Source: Gemmatimonadota bacterium
GTDB lineage: Bacteria > Gemmatimonadota > Gemmatimonadetes > Longimicrobiales > Gaopeijiaceae
DNA length: 64,000 nt
NCBI GenBank assembly: GCA_040882465.1
Contig: JBBEBG010000020.1
Span: forward strand, 46,087-110,086
Reading direction: 5' to 3'
Positions 32,878 to 40,760 of this stretch are shown piece after piece. Each line of letters begins with the position of its first letter. Position 1 is the first letter of the stretch. Both the position numbers and the translations under genes were made by a program. Under the pieces are notes generated by a model that saw only the letters and a program-made list of their open reading frames with translations, was not told the origin of the DNA and did no database searches.

Positions 32878-33828
32878 GTGAACGACAGGCTGGAACATAT
32901 CGAAAGCGAAGTCCTCCAGGCCTACCTCGAAGGTGAGGTGCCGGAGGATCGAAGCGCGGAGGTGGACTCCCACCTCGCCGTGTGCGCGCGCTGTGCGGAA
33001 GAGCTCGATGGGTGGCGGGTCCTTTTCCGCGACCTCGGCACACTTCCGGCTCTCGGTCCGTCTTCGGCCTTCAGCGACCGGGTTATGGCTCGCCTCCGGC
33101 CCGCCGCCGTCGCGCCGGCCCCACGGCCACTCCGCGAGCGGATCCTCTCCCTTCTCCGGGGCGCCGGAAAAAAAGGCGCCCGCCACCCCGCCCCGCGCGC
33201 TCTTCAGGATTTCGCCGACGGAGTGCTCGCCGGACCGGAGCTCGCCGCCGCGACGGTTCACCTCGCCGCGTGCGCGGAGTGTGAGAAAGAGGTCGAGGCT
33301 TGGCACGGTCTCGTCGCGGCCCTGGCGGCGCTCCCGGTCCTCCGTCCTTCGGAGGGATTCGCCGCACGCGTCATGGGGAACGTCAGGGCGCGGCGGGCGA
33401 CCGCCGCGCCGCCTGCGCCGCGGCCGACGGAGCGCCTCCTCGCCGCGGCCCGGTGGCTCGTGCCGACGACGCGGAAGGGGTGGATCGCCGCGTCGAGCGT
33501 CGTGGCCGCACCGGTCGCCGGCTTCCTCGCTCTCATGGGGATCGTCGCCGTCCACCCCCTCCTCACGCTCGGAGACCTCTTCGCCTTCTTCGGGTGGCAG
33601 GGCTCCGCGCTTGCGCGCAACGGGTTCGGTTGGATCGTGCAGGAGATCGTGGGTAGCGGATTGGTCCTTCAGGCCTATGAGGCACTTCAGGTTCTGGTCG
33701 CCGCTCCCGGAATGCTCGCGGGCGCCGCGGCGCTGACCTGGCTCGCGACCGTGACCGCCGGATGGGTCATGTACAGAAACGTTTTGGCTCCCTTTCTCCC
33801 GTCGAGGCACCGTGTTCGGACAGGCTGA
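32878..33828 (+). CDS. Membrane anti-sigma factor with two zinc-finger motifs
   Basis: Predicted to hold the preceding sigma factor at the membrane. Unusually, there are two zf-HC2-like modules: HLAVCARCAEEL near residue 36 and HLAACAECEKEV near 125, each His-x3-Cys-x2-Cys, separated by linkers rich in Pro/Ala/Arg. Hydrophobic helices follow (about 205-235 and 275-305). The GTG at 32878 is chosen because GGAGG sits five bases before it; an ATG at 32854 would add 8 residues. The stop overlaps the next gene, showing co-translation with the membrane protein. Confidence 0.8.
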   Translation: MNDRLEHIESEVLQAYLEGEVPEDRSAEVDSHLAVCARCAEELDGWRVLFRDLGTLPALGPSSAFSDRVMARLRPAAVAPAPRPLRERILSLLRGAGKKGARHPAPRALQDFADGVLAGPELAAATVHLAACAECEKEVEAWHGLVAALAALPVLRPSEGFAARVMGNVRARRATAAPPAPRPTERLLAAARWLVPTTRKGWIAASSVVAAPVAGFLALMGIVAVHPLLTLGDLFAFFGWQGSALARNGFGWIVQEIVGSGLVLQAYEALQVLVAAPGMLAGAAALTWLATVTAGWVMYRNVLAPFLPSRHRVRTG

Positions 33829-35281
33829 GTCCCGAATCCTTCCACTCCTCCTCCTGGCCGCGACCGGATTTTCATTCGGCGCCACGCCCGGGGTTGCGCA
33901 GGAACGGCAGATCCTCGCGAATCAGGTGAGCGTCGCCGGAAACGCGGCGACCCTTCGACTCGAGTTTTCCGGAGGGGATGCGCTCTCCATCGAGCTGCGG
34001 GCGGGGAGACTTTATCTCGACGGGGCCGAGGCGGGGCAGTTCACACCCGCCGGCGCGCTCGAGTCCTCCTGGCGGGCGCTCCTTGGGCAGGCGATCGCGG
34101 CCGACGCCGCGGTCCTTCCGGGGCTCCTCCGCGGGTGGGCGCCTCCCCCCGGACTCGCCGCGGAATCGCTCGCGACGGCGAACGCCCTCACTGCGCGGAT
34201 CGCACAGGCCCTCGAGGGAACCGCCGTGCAGGCGCTGCCGAATGGCGCGGTCCGGATTCATGTGGACGAGACGGTCACGATCCCGATGGGGGAAACGGTC
34301 GCGGGGTCTCTCCTTCTCGTGGAGAGCGATCTCGACCTCGACGGAAGGGTGGCCGGAGACGTGGTGCTCATCGGGGGCTCCCTCGACCTTGGGCCGGACG
34401 CCGTCGTCGAGGGAAACGTGCGGTGGTCGAGCGCCGACGTCGGCGGCAATCGGGGCGCGGTCCTGGGGCTGATCCAGGAAGTTCCCGGGCTCACCCCACC
34501 GGCCGGCTTCGAATCCACCGCGCAGGCCGCCGCGGACGAGGTACGGATCGAAGAGCGGATTCGGCGGCAGGTCGAGGCGGAGGTGCGCGAGAGTGTAGCC
34601 GTGGCCGAGGCGCGTCGGCAGAACCGACGCCCCGCATCCGCCCTCTCCCGCATCGGGAGCGGGATTGGCGGCGTCCTTCAGACGGGCGTCACCTTCGGGA
34701 TCCTCCTCGCGGCCGGCCTCGGCGTGCTCTACTTCTTCCCACGGCGCCTCGAGGTCATCGCACGGACGGCGCGCGAGACCTCTTTGCGCTCGGCGATGGT
34801 GGGGCTCGCGGGCCTCGTTCTCGCGCTACCCACCTTCGTCGTCGGAATTGTTCTTCTCGCGATCTCGATCATTGGAATCCCGGTCATTCTCCTGTGGGTT
34901 CCGGTTTTCCCGATCGCCCTCGCCGGCGCGATGATCGTCGGATACCTGGCGGTGGCACGGAACCTGGGCGGATGGATCTTCGGAAGCGAGGATCGGTCGC
35001 TCGCGGGATTCAGCGGAACGAGCGCGGCCGCGAACATCGGCATCGGACTCGCGGCACTCCTCGCCTTCTTCGCCGTGGCGCACGTCTTCGAGATGGGCGG
35101 ACCCTGGTTCTCCGTATTCAATGTCCTCCTCCACTCCGTCGGCTTCATCTTTTCGGCGCTCGCCATGTGCATCGGGCTGGGAGCGATCATCCTGTCCAAG
35201 GGTGGCCAGAGCTCGAGCTACGCGGGAGCGGCCTGGAAGCTCGACATGGACGATGGCGTCACGTCCACCGGAGGGCCGTGA
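33812..35281 (+). CDS. Polymer-forming (bactofilin-like) secreted/membrane protein
   Basis: 489 aa. A signal peptide (LLLLAATGFSFGATPGVAQ) is followed by a domain of unknown type, then a beta-helical bactofilin-like stretch at about 150-215 (GETVAGSLLLVESDLDLDG, VAGDVVLIGGSLDLGPDAVV), a charged helical linker and at least four or five membrane helices (about 285-470). The GTG start is inside the end of the anti-sigma gene. Such proteins occur in Gram-negative ECF operons; likely role is in sensing or stabilising the envelope. No enzymatic motif was found. Confidence 0.65.
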   Translation: MFGQAESRILPLLLLAATGFSFGATPGVAQERQILANQVSVAGNAATLRLEFSGGDALSIELRAGRLYLDGAEAGQFTPAGALESSWRALLGQAIAADAAVLPGLLRGWAPPPGLAAESLATANALTARIAQALEGTAVQALPNGAVRIHVDETVTIPMGETVAGSLLLVESDLDLDGRVAGDVVLIGGSLDLGPDAVVEGNVRWSSADVGGNRGAVLGLIQEVPGLTPPAGFESTAQAAADEVRIEERIRRQVEAEVRESVAVAEARRQNRRPASALSRIGSGIGGVLQTGVTFGILLAAGLGVLYFFPRRLEVIARTARETSLRSAMVGLAGLVLALPTFVVGIVLLAISIIGIPVILLWVPVFPIALAGAMIVGYLAVARNLGGWIFGSEDRSLAGFSGTSAAANIGIGLAALLAFFAVAHVFEMGGPWFSVFNVLLHSVGFIFSALAMCIGLGAIILSKGGQSSSYAGAAWKLDMDDGVTSTGGP

Positions 35282-36168
35282 AGTTGCGTAGCCCGGACCA
35301 CGTCTCGATGGTGCCTACGGCGTCCCGGGCCGGCGCGTTCGCCCTCCTCGGCGCCATCGCCGGCACTTTTCTCGGGACTCCGGCGTCCGCGCAGGAATGG
35401 ACATCGGCGCAGTTCTCCCGCCAGATCTCGAGCGAAGAGAGCGCGGAGGTCACGATTCGCTACAGCGCGGGACGGATCGCTCTCTCCGCGGGGAGCGCGA
35501 ATCAGCTCTACGCGTTGCGCCTCCGGTACGACGCGAACTCGCAAGAACCGGTTCACGAATTCGAGAACGGGCGGCTCGAGCTGGGGGTCGAAGGAATCGG
35601 ACGAACGGGCTTCTTCCGGTCGGGCGCCACCGATGGCGAGATGGAGCTCACTCTCACGAACCGAATCCCTCTCGACCTGACACTCGACCTCGGAGCCGTC
35701 CGCGCCGATCTGGACCTGGGAGGGCTCCGCCTCACCTCCCTTTCCATTCACACCGGTGCGTCGGACGGCGACCTGCGGGTATCTTCACCGAATTCGGAGG
35801 AGATGGAATCGGTCGAACTCAAGGTGGGTGCCGCCTCGTTTCGCGCACGCGACCTGGGCAACTTGAACGCCGCCGAGATCTCCCTGGAAGGCGGAGTCGG
35901 AGACTTTCGCCTCGACTTGAACGGGCTGCGGCGGGCGGAAACCCGCGTGGACGTCAAGATGGGATTGGGGAGCCTCGAGATCCGGATCCCGCGAGAGGCG
36001 GGAGTCCGGCTGGAGCGCGAATCCTTCCTCACCTCCCTCAACGCACCCGGACTGGATCGCCGAGACGGCGTTTATCTCTCTTCGAACTGGGATCAGGCCG
36101 CGATCCGCGTGGACATTTCGGTGAATGCGGCGCTCGGAAGCATCTCGATCGTCCGCTTCGACCCTTGA
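35278..36168 (+). CDS. Secreted beta-solenoid protein (DUF4097/LiaF-like)
   Basis: 296 aa with a signal peptide ending SAQEW. The rest is a repetitive beta pattern with short alternating hydrophobic strands (LDLTLDLGAVRADLDLGG, VELKVGAASFRARDLG, VDVKMGLGSLEIRIP), like the toastrack/DUF4097 fold of LiaF-type envelope stress proteins. The GTG start overlaps the previous stop (GTGA), so it is coupled to the bactofilin-like gene. The frame extends upstream but that part is a shadow. Likely a periplasmic or surface sensor; no catalytic residues seen. Confidence 0.65.
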   Translation: MKLRSPDHVSMVPTASRAGAFALLGAIAGTFLGTPASAQEWTSAQFSRQISSEESAEVTIRYSAGRIALSAGSANQLYALRLRYDANSQEPVHEFENGRLELGVEGIGRTGFFRSGATDGEMELTLTNRIPLDLTLDLGAVRADLDLGGLRLTSLSIHTGASDGDLRVSSPNSEEMESVELKVGAASFRARDLGNLNAAEISLEGGVGDFRLDLNGLRRAETRVDVKMGLGSLEIRIPREAGVRLERESFLTSLNAPGLDRRDGVYLSSNWDQAAIRVDISVNAALGSISIVRFDP

Positions 36169-36258
36169 ATCTTCCGGCTTCGGGAGACGTATTGTTGATT
36201 GGGGCCACGAAAGGACCCTCGCGACCCGGCGCTCCGGGTCCGCTACTGGAGAATTAAA

Positions 36259-36498
36259 ATGATCGGAACGCTCCTGGCTTTCTTCGCGGTGGGGCTCGCG
36301 ACGATCGTCGCGATCGGAATCGCGCTCGCCGCGATTGGACTCGTTTTCTCGGTCGCGTGGGGACTGGCGACCTTCATCCTCTTCAAGGTCGCGCCAATCG
36401 TCTTCATCGGCTGGGTCGTGCTGAAGCTCTTCGACCGGCGGAAGTCGCGAGGCGAGCTCTCCGCGGCGGACCGCGAGTGGCTGGAAAGCGGTCGGTAA
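36259..36498 (+). CDS. Small hydrophobic membrane protein
   Basis: 79 aa, nearly all hydrophobic from residue 3 to 58 (two closely spaced helices), then a basic-acidic tail RRKSRGELSAADREWLESGR. GGAG precedes the ATG. It ends the sigma/anti-sigma envelope operon and is followed by a strong terminator. Phage-shock-like or envelope-stress function is plausible but not shown. Confidence 0.6.
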   Translation: MIGTLLAFFAVGLATIVAIGIALAAIGLVFSVAWGLATFILFKVAPIVFIGWVVLKLFDRRKSRGELSAADREWLESGR

Positions 36499-36513
36499 CC
36501 TTCCCTCAGCCGG

Positions 36514-37317
36514 TCATGCAGGTGCGACCCCGGGGCGGGATGTTCCGCCCCGGGGTCGTCTTATGCGCACCGGCGTCCCCACCCCCGCTTCCAGGAGCTC
36601 CGCCGCGGAGCTGTCGCGCGCGGCGACCTCGAGACACCCGTCGGAGTTGATGAGGGCGGCGAGCTCACGGGGCGCCACCTCGCCGTACGTCTTCGCAACG
36701 GGGATCGTCCTCCCCTTCACTTCTACTTCGTCGGCCTCGGCGAGCGTCCCCCCGGAGAGGTTCGTCAGGAGGTTTCCGAAGTGGTCGAGGGCGATCACGC
36801 GCCCGACGATCGCCTCTTCCTCCACTTGGACCTTGGGCTCCTCGATCCGGACCGGATCCTCGATCGGCGGTCCGAGCCGCGAGATCGGAATCCCTCGCGC
36901 GAGGTAGGCCGCGGCGGGAGCGAAGATATCCCTTCCGTGGAAGGTGTGGCCGGGCTCGGGGAGGATGTAATCGCGATTCACGATCTCCACGATCCTCGCC
37001 TGCTTGGCGGCGCCGAGGACATGGCTCAATACTCCGTTGTCCGGAGCGACGACGAGGCGGCGGTCCACCTCCGCCGCGAGGGCGCGCCGCTCCGTGCCGA
37101 CGCCTGGGTCCACGACGACCAGGTGCACCGTCCCGCTCGGATACCGGTCCCAGTAGCGACCGAGCGCGAGGGAAGCGCTCGCCACGTCCCCCTGGGCGAG
37201 GTCGTGGCTCACATCGTCCACGATGACGCCGGGGTAGATCGAAGCCATGATCCCCTTCATCGCGCCGACGTATCCGTCGCGCCCGCCGAAGTCCGTGAGG
37301 AGAGTGATTCGCGCCAT
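36514..37317 (-). CDS. SAM-dependent hydrolase / adenosyl-fluoride-synthase-like (DUF62)
   Basis: Members hydrolyse S-adenosylmethionine to adenosine and methionine. Motifs: ITLLTDFGGRDGYVGAMKG at the N-terminus (Asp and substrate loop), HLVVVDPGVGTERR near residue 73, APDNGVLS near 97, GHTFHGRDIFAPAAA near 126 and DHFGNLLTNL near 185. 267 aa from the ATG giving MARITLL. The family includes fluorinases and chlorinases, but the extra loop of those enzymes is not apparent, so hydrolase is favoured. The last codons coincide with the terminator stem at 36525-36558. It follows the small ORF after a 5-base gap. Confidence 0.85.
   Translation of the reverse strand: MARITLLTDFGGRDGYVGAMKGIMASIYPGVIVDDVSHDLAQGDVASASLALGRYWDRYPSGTVHLVVVDPGVGTERRALAAEVDRRLVVAPDNGVLSHVLGAAKQARIVEIVNRDYILPEPGHTFHGRDIFAPAAAYLARGIPISRLGPPIEDPVRIEEPKVQVEEEAIVGRVIALDHFGNLLTNLSGGTLAEADEVEVKGRTIPVAKTYGEVAPRELAALINSDGCLEVAARDSSAAELLEAGVGTPVRIRRPRGGTSRPGVAPA
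36525..36562. terminator. Strong hairpin terminator between convergent genes
   Basis: A 14-base perfect stem (CGACCCCGGGGCGG and its complement) with loop GATGTT, followed by TCTT on the plus strand. It lies 27 bases after the small membrane protein gene and within the last codons of the convergent SAM hydrolase gene, so the DNA serves as terminator and coding sequence at once. Confidence 0.75.
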
Positions 37318-37322
37318 CGCGT

Positions 37323-37541
37323 TCAGGCGCTCGCGGTCCGGGGACGCCACGCCGTGGACTCCTCGAGGCGGTCGAGGATCGTGGCGTGGTCTTCGAGAGC
37401 GTCGAGTGTCAGATCTCCAACCTCCGCCAGCGAGATCCCGTGGAGGCGAAAGTCTTCGAGCGTCTCGGGAAAGTCGCGCGCGATCACGTGCAGCGGACGC
37501 GACGAAAGCTCCGCGCGCGAGGGACGGGGGAGAAAGGGCAT
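37323..37541 (-). CDS. Small protein, DUF1858/DUF542-like
   Basis: 72 aa: a short N-terminal extension, then LHVIARDFPETLEDFRLHGI and LTLDALEDHATILDRLEE, resembling the short helical DUF1858/ScdA N-terminal fold but without its cysteines. It lies between mrp (19-base gap) and the SAM hydrolase gene (5-base gap), so it is expressed with the Fe-S assembly genes. The ATG giving MPFLPRP is used; a GTG two codons earlier is possible. Function not known. Confidence 0.6.
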   Translation of the reverse strand: MPFLPRPSRAELSSRPLHVIARDFPETLEDFRLHGISLAEVGDLTLDALEDHATILDRLEESTAWRPRTASA

Positions 37542-37560
37542 CTTCACGGGAAGGTCGCTC

Positions 37561-38691
37561 TCAGCCCCCCTGGCCCGCCGGCGCGGCAACTTCCCTGAAG
37601 ACCCGGCCGGCCAGCTCCAGGAGCGCCTTCCCCGCGGGAGAGCCGGGAGCGGAGAGGACCGTCGGCGTCCCCGCGTCTCCCGCGCGCCGCACGGCGGGGT
37701 CGAGGGGCACGGAGGCAAGGAAGGGTAGGCCCATCTCGCGGGCCAGCCGCTCGCCTCCGTCCGATCCGAAGACATCCACTTCTTGGTGGCAATGCGGACA
37801 GGCGAGGATCCCCATGTTTTCGACGATTCCCAGGACGCGTGTGTTCACCCGCTCGAACATCTTCACTCCTCGGCGCACATCCCCTACCGATACCGCTTGA
37901 GGCGTCGTCACCATGACGGCCCCGTCCAGATCTATCGTCTGCACGAGCGAGAGCTGGGCGTCCCCCGTTCCCGGCGGCATGTCCACGATCAAAAAGTCGA
38001 GCGGTCCCCATGAGACCTGCTCCAGAAACTGCTTCAGGATTCCGGAGATGAGCGGCCCCCGCATGATGGCGGGCTGCTCTTCCTCGAGAAGGAATCCAAG
38101 GCTCATGAGGCGAACCCCGTGGGCCTCGAGCGGTTCGATCATCTCCTTTCCCTTCTCTCCCATGACCTTGGGGCGCCGTGTCTCTCCGAACATCCGGGGA
38201 ATGTTGGGTCCGTAAATGTCGGCGTCCAGGAGCCCCACGCGGAGCCCTTCCTTGGCGAGCGCCGCCGCGAGATTCGACGCGACCATGGACTTCCCGACGC
38301 CGCCCTTCCCGGAGGAGACGGCGACGATGTGGTCCACGTCGGAAAGGATTCCCGGCTTCGGCGTGGGCGCGGGAACCGACCCGGGCTTGAGACCGCCGTG
38401 ACCGCGTGGCGGCGGACTCGCCGCGGCCGCGGGCGCCCCAGCGGTCCGCGGGAGTTGGAGATTCACCTTGACGCCGGAGACGCCCTCGACAGCTTCGACG
38501 GCGGCGCGCGCCTCTTTGACGAGCGAACCGGGGTCCTCCGTGCGGAGGAGGAAGGCGAAGCGGACCATTCCCCCATCGTCCACCACCAGGTCCTGAACGC
38601 GGCCGCCGCTGACCACGTCTTCACCGGTCGAGGGATGCCTCACCCGGCTCAACGCCTGAACCACCGAGTCCTTCAGGGTTTCCGCCGACAT
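37561..38691 (-). CDS. mrp: Mrp/ApbC-family Fe-S cluster carrier ATPase
   Basis: P-loop ATPase that transfers Fe-S clusters. Residues about 5-85 are an MIP18/DUF59 domain (RVRHPSTGEDVVSGGRVQDL), a Pro/Ala-rich linker follows, then the deviant Walker A VSSGKGGVGKSMVASNLA near residue 125, LLDADIYGPNIPRMFG, and the metal-binding CPHC near 293. 376 aa, typical. The ATG giving MSAETLKDS is used since the open frame upstream has no homology. Follows nifU after 176 bases with a hairpin between. Confidence 0.92.
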   Translation of the reverse strand: MSAETLKDSVVQALSRVRHPSTGEDVVSGGRVQDLVVDDGGMVRFAFLLRTEDPGSLVKEARAAVEAVEGVSGVKVNLQLPRTAGAPAAAASPPPRGHGGLKPGSVPAPTPKPGILSDVDHIVAVSSGKGGVGKSMVASNLAAALAKEGLRVGLLDADIYGPNIPRMFGETRRPKVMGEKGKEMIEPLEAHGVRLMSLGFLLEEEQPAIMRGPLISGILKQFLEQVSWGPLDFLIVDMPPGTGDAQLSLVQTIDLDGAVMVTTPQAVSVGDVRRGVKMFERVNTRVLGIVENMGILACPHCHQEVDVFGSDGGERLAREMGLPFLASVPLDPAVRRAGDAGTPTVLSAPGSPAGKALLELAGRVFREVAAPAGQGG

Positions 38692-38793
38692 GGTCTTCGT
38701 TCGTAGCTCCGCTGTATGTCTCGCCCGATCCAGTCGGGTTCGGGGGCCGGCGCGTCTCCGCACGGCCCTGGAATTTCACGCCCCATACACGAC

Positions 38794-38825
38794 GACGGCG
38801 CTTCCTCGGTCGAAGAAGCGCCGTC
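38794..38825 (-). terminator. Hairpin in the nifU-mrp spacer
   Basis: Perfect 11-base arms GACGGCGCTTC and GAAGCGCCGTC with a 10-base loop. There is no T-run on the minus strand, so it may be a Rho-dependent or attenuating structure, or stabilise the nifU mRNA end. A second GC-rich stem (GGGGCGG/CCGCCCC, 38838-38856) lies beside it. Confidence 0.45.
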
Positions 38826-38867
38826 CCGCTCACCCCCGGGGCGGCCGCGCCGCCCCTGGCGAACGAA

Positions 38868-39098
38868 TCAGATGGCGAGGACTTCCGTAATCTCCGGGAC
38901 CGTGCTCCGAAGCCGCTTCTCGATTCCCTCCTTGAGGGTCAGCATCGAGATGGGGCAAGACTCGCATGCCCCCATGAGCCGGAGGTGGACGATGCCGTCG
39001 GTTTCGTCATAGCCGAGGAACTCGACGTCCCCTCCGTCCGCGTGGAGGGCGGGACGGATCTGATCCAGAACCTGCAGGATCTCGCGTTCCTTGGACAT
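38868..39098 (-). CDS. NifU C-terminal-domain Fe-S scaffold protein
   Basis: 76 aa, only the NifU-like domain: LDQIRPALHADGGDVEFLGY, then GACESCPISMLTLKEGIE with the CxxC that binds a [4Fe-4S] cluster. Stand-alone Nfu-type proteins carry Fe-S clusters to target enzymes. It heads the minus-strand unit with mrp, matching the role of that gene. Confidence 0.9.
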   Translation of the reverse strand: MSKEREILQVLDQIRPALHADGGDVEFLGYDETDGIVHLRLMGACESCPISMLTLKEGIEKRLRSTVPEITEVLAI

Positions 39099-39258
39099 GG
39101 CTCACTCTCCTGAAAGAAGGCCGGTTCGGGGCCCCTTTGGGGTCCGATCCAGCTTCGGCGAAGCTACCTGGGCCGCGGCGAGCCGGTCAACCGGAGGCCC
39201 GCCCCGTTCGGGAGCGGACCCCGCCACGCGGGCCGATTTCCCGCGCGTAACGCCATGC

Positions 39259-39873
39259 CTACTGAGACCCCTCGCCTCCCCCCACGGTTCCGGTGGGTCG
39301 AACGAGGGTGCTCAGGGCGTGCAGGTCGCCGAGGATCGGGTCCCGGAAGAGGAGGCGGCGCCGGACGAGGCGATCGAGCCAGGAGCGGGCTTCTCCATCC
39401 GCCGCGATCTCGGCCACCTCGCGGGCGGGGACGCGGCGCCGCAGCTCGACGACCTCCCAGAGCGCCCGTTCCCCATCGGACCCGAAACCGATGAGCTCGA
39501 AGCGCGCGGGCGACGTCTCCGCGACGACGGCCAGCCGGTGGCGGTCCAGAACGGCCTCGATCGGCTCGCGGTGGCGACTCCGGACGCCGGCGAGGACAAA
39601 AAACACCTCCTGGTCGGCCTCCGGCTCGCGCAGGAGCAGCTTCGCCACGACCTCGTCCGCGCAGGAGTAGTCGAGAATGGAGACGGAAGAGAGGTCCACC
39701 AGGGAAAGCGTCGGGCGGGGGAGCTCGCCGAGTTGGCTTTCGATGGCCTGGCGCACGGCCCGCCCGGTCGGTCGCGTGACCAGATGCGAGTAGAGGCTGG
39801 CGACGCTCCGCCGGAGGATCGCCTGCACGTCCACGGAGCAGGCCGCGAGCCGGGGATCGGGGACGCCGGTCAT
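39259..39873 (-). CDS. STAS-like (DUF4325-type) regulatory protein
   Basis: 204 aa. Residues 20-105 include LSLVDLSSVSILDYSCADEV, a STAS-type strand-helix pattern around the site that is phosphorylated in anti-anti-sigma proteins (SILDYS). The C-terminal part (about 130-190) is of unknown fold. Its ATG overlaps the stop of the STAS-ATPase gene (ATGA), so the two proteins are made together and probably bind each other in a partner-switching module. Targets are unknown. Confidence 0.6.
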   Translation of the reverse strand: MTGVPDPRLAACSVDVQAILRRSVASLYSHLVTRPTGRAVRQAIESQLGELPRPTLSLVDLSSVSILDYSCADEVVAKLLLREPEADQEVFFVLAGVRSRHREPIEAVLDRHRLAVVAETSPARFELIGFGSDGERALWEVVELRRRVPAREVAEIAADGEARSWLDRLVRRRLLFRDPILGDLHALSTLVRPTGTVGGGEGSQ

Positions 39874-40760
39874 GGCACTTCCGCCCGGGCCGGAAGAATG
39901 ATGGTGATCTGCGCCCCCGGGAAAGGAGCGAGTCCGTCTTCGAGGGGAGGGAGATCCTCCCACTCGGGGACGTCGGCGATGCGGGCGGTACCGCTCCGGA
40001 TCGCAATGACGCCATCCCAACGGCGGACCTGCTTCCGGATCTGCTGGATCCCCTGCCCGCGCCCCTGATCGGGGAAACGGGTGAGCCCGTGGATGAAGGC
40101 CGCCTCGAGGGCGGTCGCGTCTCCCCAACGATCGGCGAACCGCCCCGCGTGCTCCGCCGCGAGGGAGCCCCGAAAGCCCCGTCCCACGTCGCCGACCCCG
40201 ATCACGAGGACCTGGCGTCCCAGGCGCTTCTTCCAGAGGTAGGTCTGCGCGCAGACCCACCCCGGGGCGTCCGCGTGCTCGAGGATGTTCTGGCACACTT
40301 CCGACAGGATGACCGAAAACTGGACAACTGCGGAAACCGGGTAAGAAAGGGTGCGCGAAAGGATCGTTCCGGCTCTCTCCTGGACGCGCTCGACGACCTC
40401 GTGCACGTCCTGGTTTTTGGTCACCTCGGTGATTTCGAGGAGGACGTCGGAAGATTTCCCGGTGCGCGAGGGAAGGGTCCATCCGCTCTCGAAAAGCTCG
40501 CGCGCCGCCTCCGCGAATCCCATGCGCGCGAGGTAGCTCGGCACGTCGCCGCCGTCGGGAAGCTGAAGGCCGGGGCGCGCTCCGCTTCGGTCGGCCGCGA
40601 CCCGTCCGGCGCTCAGGAGACCGAGAATCCCCACCGGATCCACCCACCGTAGGTGCCGGGCGTCGAAGAGGACCTTTTCCGACCCCGCCGCATCCAAAGC
40701 CGCGATGAGCTGGTCCACGGTGTGGTAGTCCAGGGAAGGCGGAACTTCGAGGACTCTCAT
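39870..40760 (-). CDS. STAS domain fused to HATPase (serine kinase-like) regulator
   Basis: 296 aa. The N-terminal STAS-like domain (about 1-100, LDAAGSEKVLFDARHLRWVD) is joined to a GHKL ATPase domain: N-box VILSEVCQNILEHADAPGW near 150, G1 VIGVGDVGRGF near 180 and GRGQGIQQIRKQV near 228. Such kinases phosphorylate STAS antagonists in partner-switching systems; here antagonist and kinase are fused. It overlaps the pfkB-like kinase gene upstream by 4 bases and the STAS-like gene downstream by 4. Confidence 0.65.
   Translation of the reverse strand: MRVLEVPPSLDYHTVDQLIAALDAAGSEKVLFDARHLRWVDPVGILGLLSAGRVAADRSGARPGLQLPDGGDVPSYLARMGFAEAARELFESGWTLPSRTGKSSDVLLEITEVTKNQDVHEVVERVQERAGTILSRTLSYPVSAVVQFSVILSEVCQNILEHADAPGWVCAQTYLWKKRLGRQVLVIGVGDVGRGFRGSLAAEHAGRFADRWGDATALEAAFIHGLTRFPDQGRGQGIQQIRKQVRRWDGVIAIRSGTARIADVPEWEDLPPLEDGLAPFPGAQITIILPARAEVP

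Noticed and set aside
34135..35277. Upstream extension of the beta-solenoid gene
   Set aside because: It lies in another frame of the bactofilin-like gene and is Arg/Gly-rich shadow; the GTG at 35278 starts a clear signal peptide.
36514..37317. Fluorinase/chlorinase (SAM-dependent halogenase) identity for the DUF62 gene
   Set aside because: Tempting beside a halogenation cluster, but the protein looks like a plain SAM hydrolase and is 12 kb away in a core Fe-S operon.
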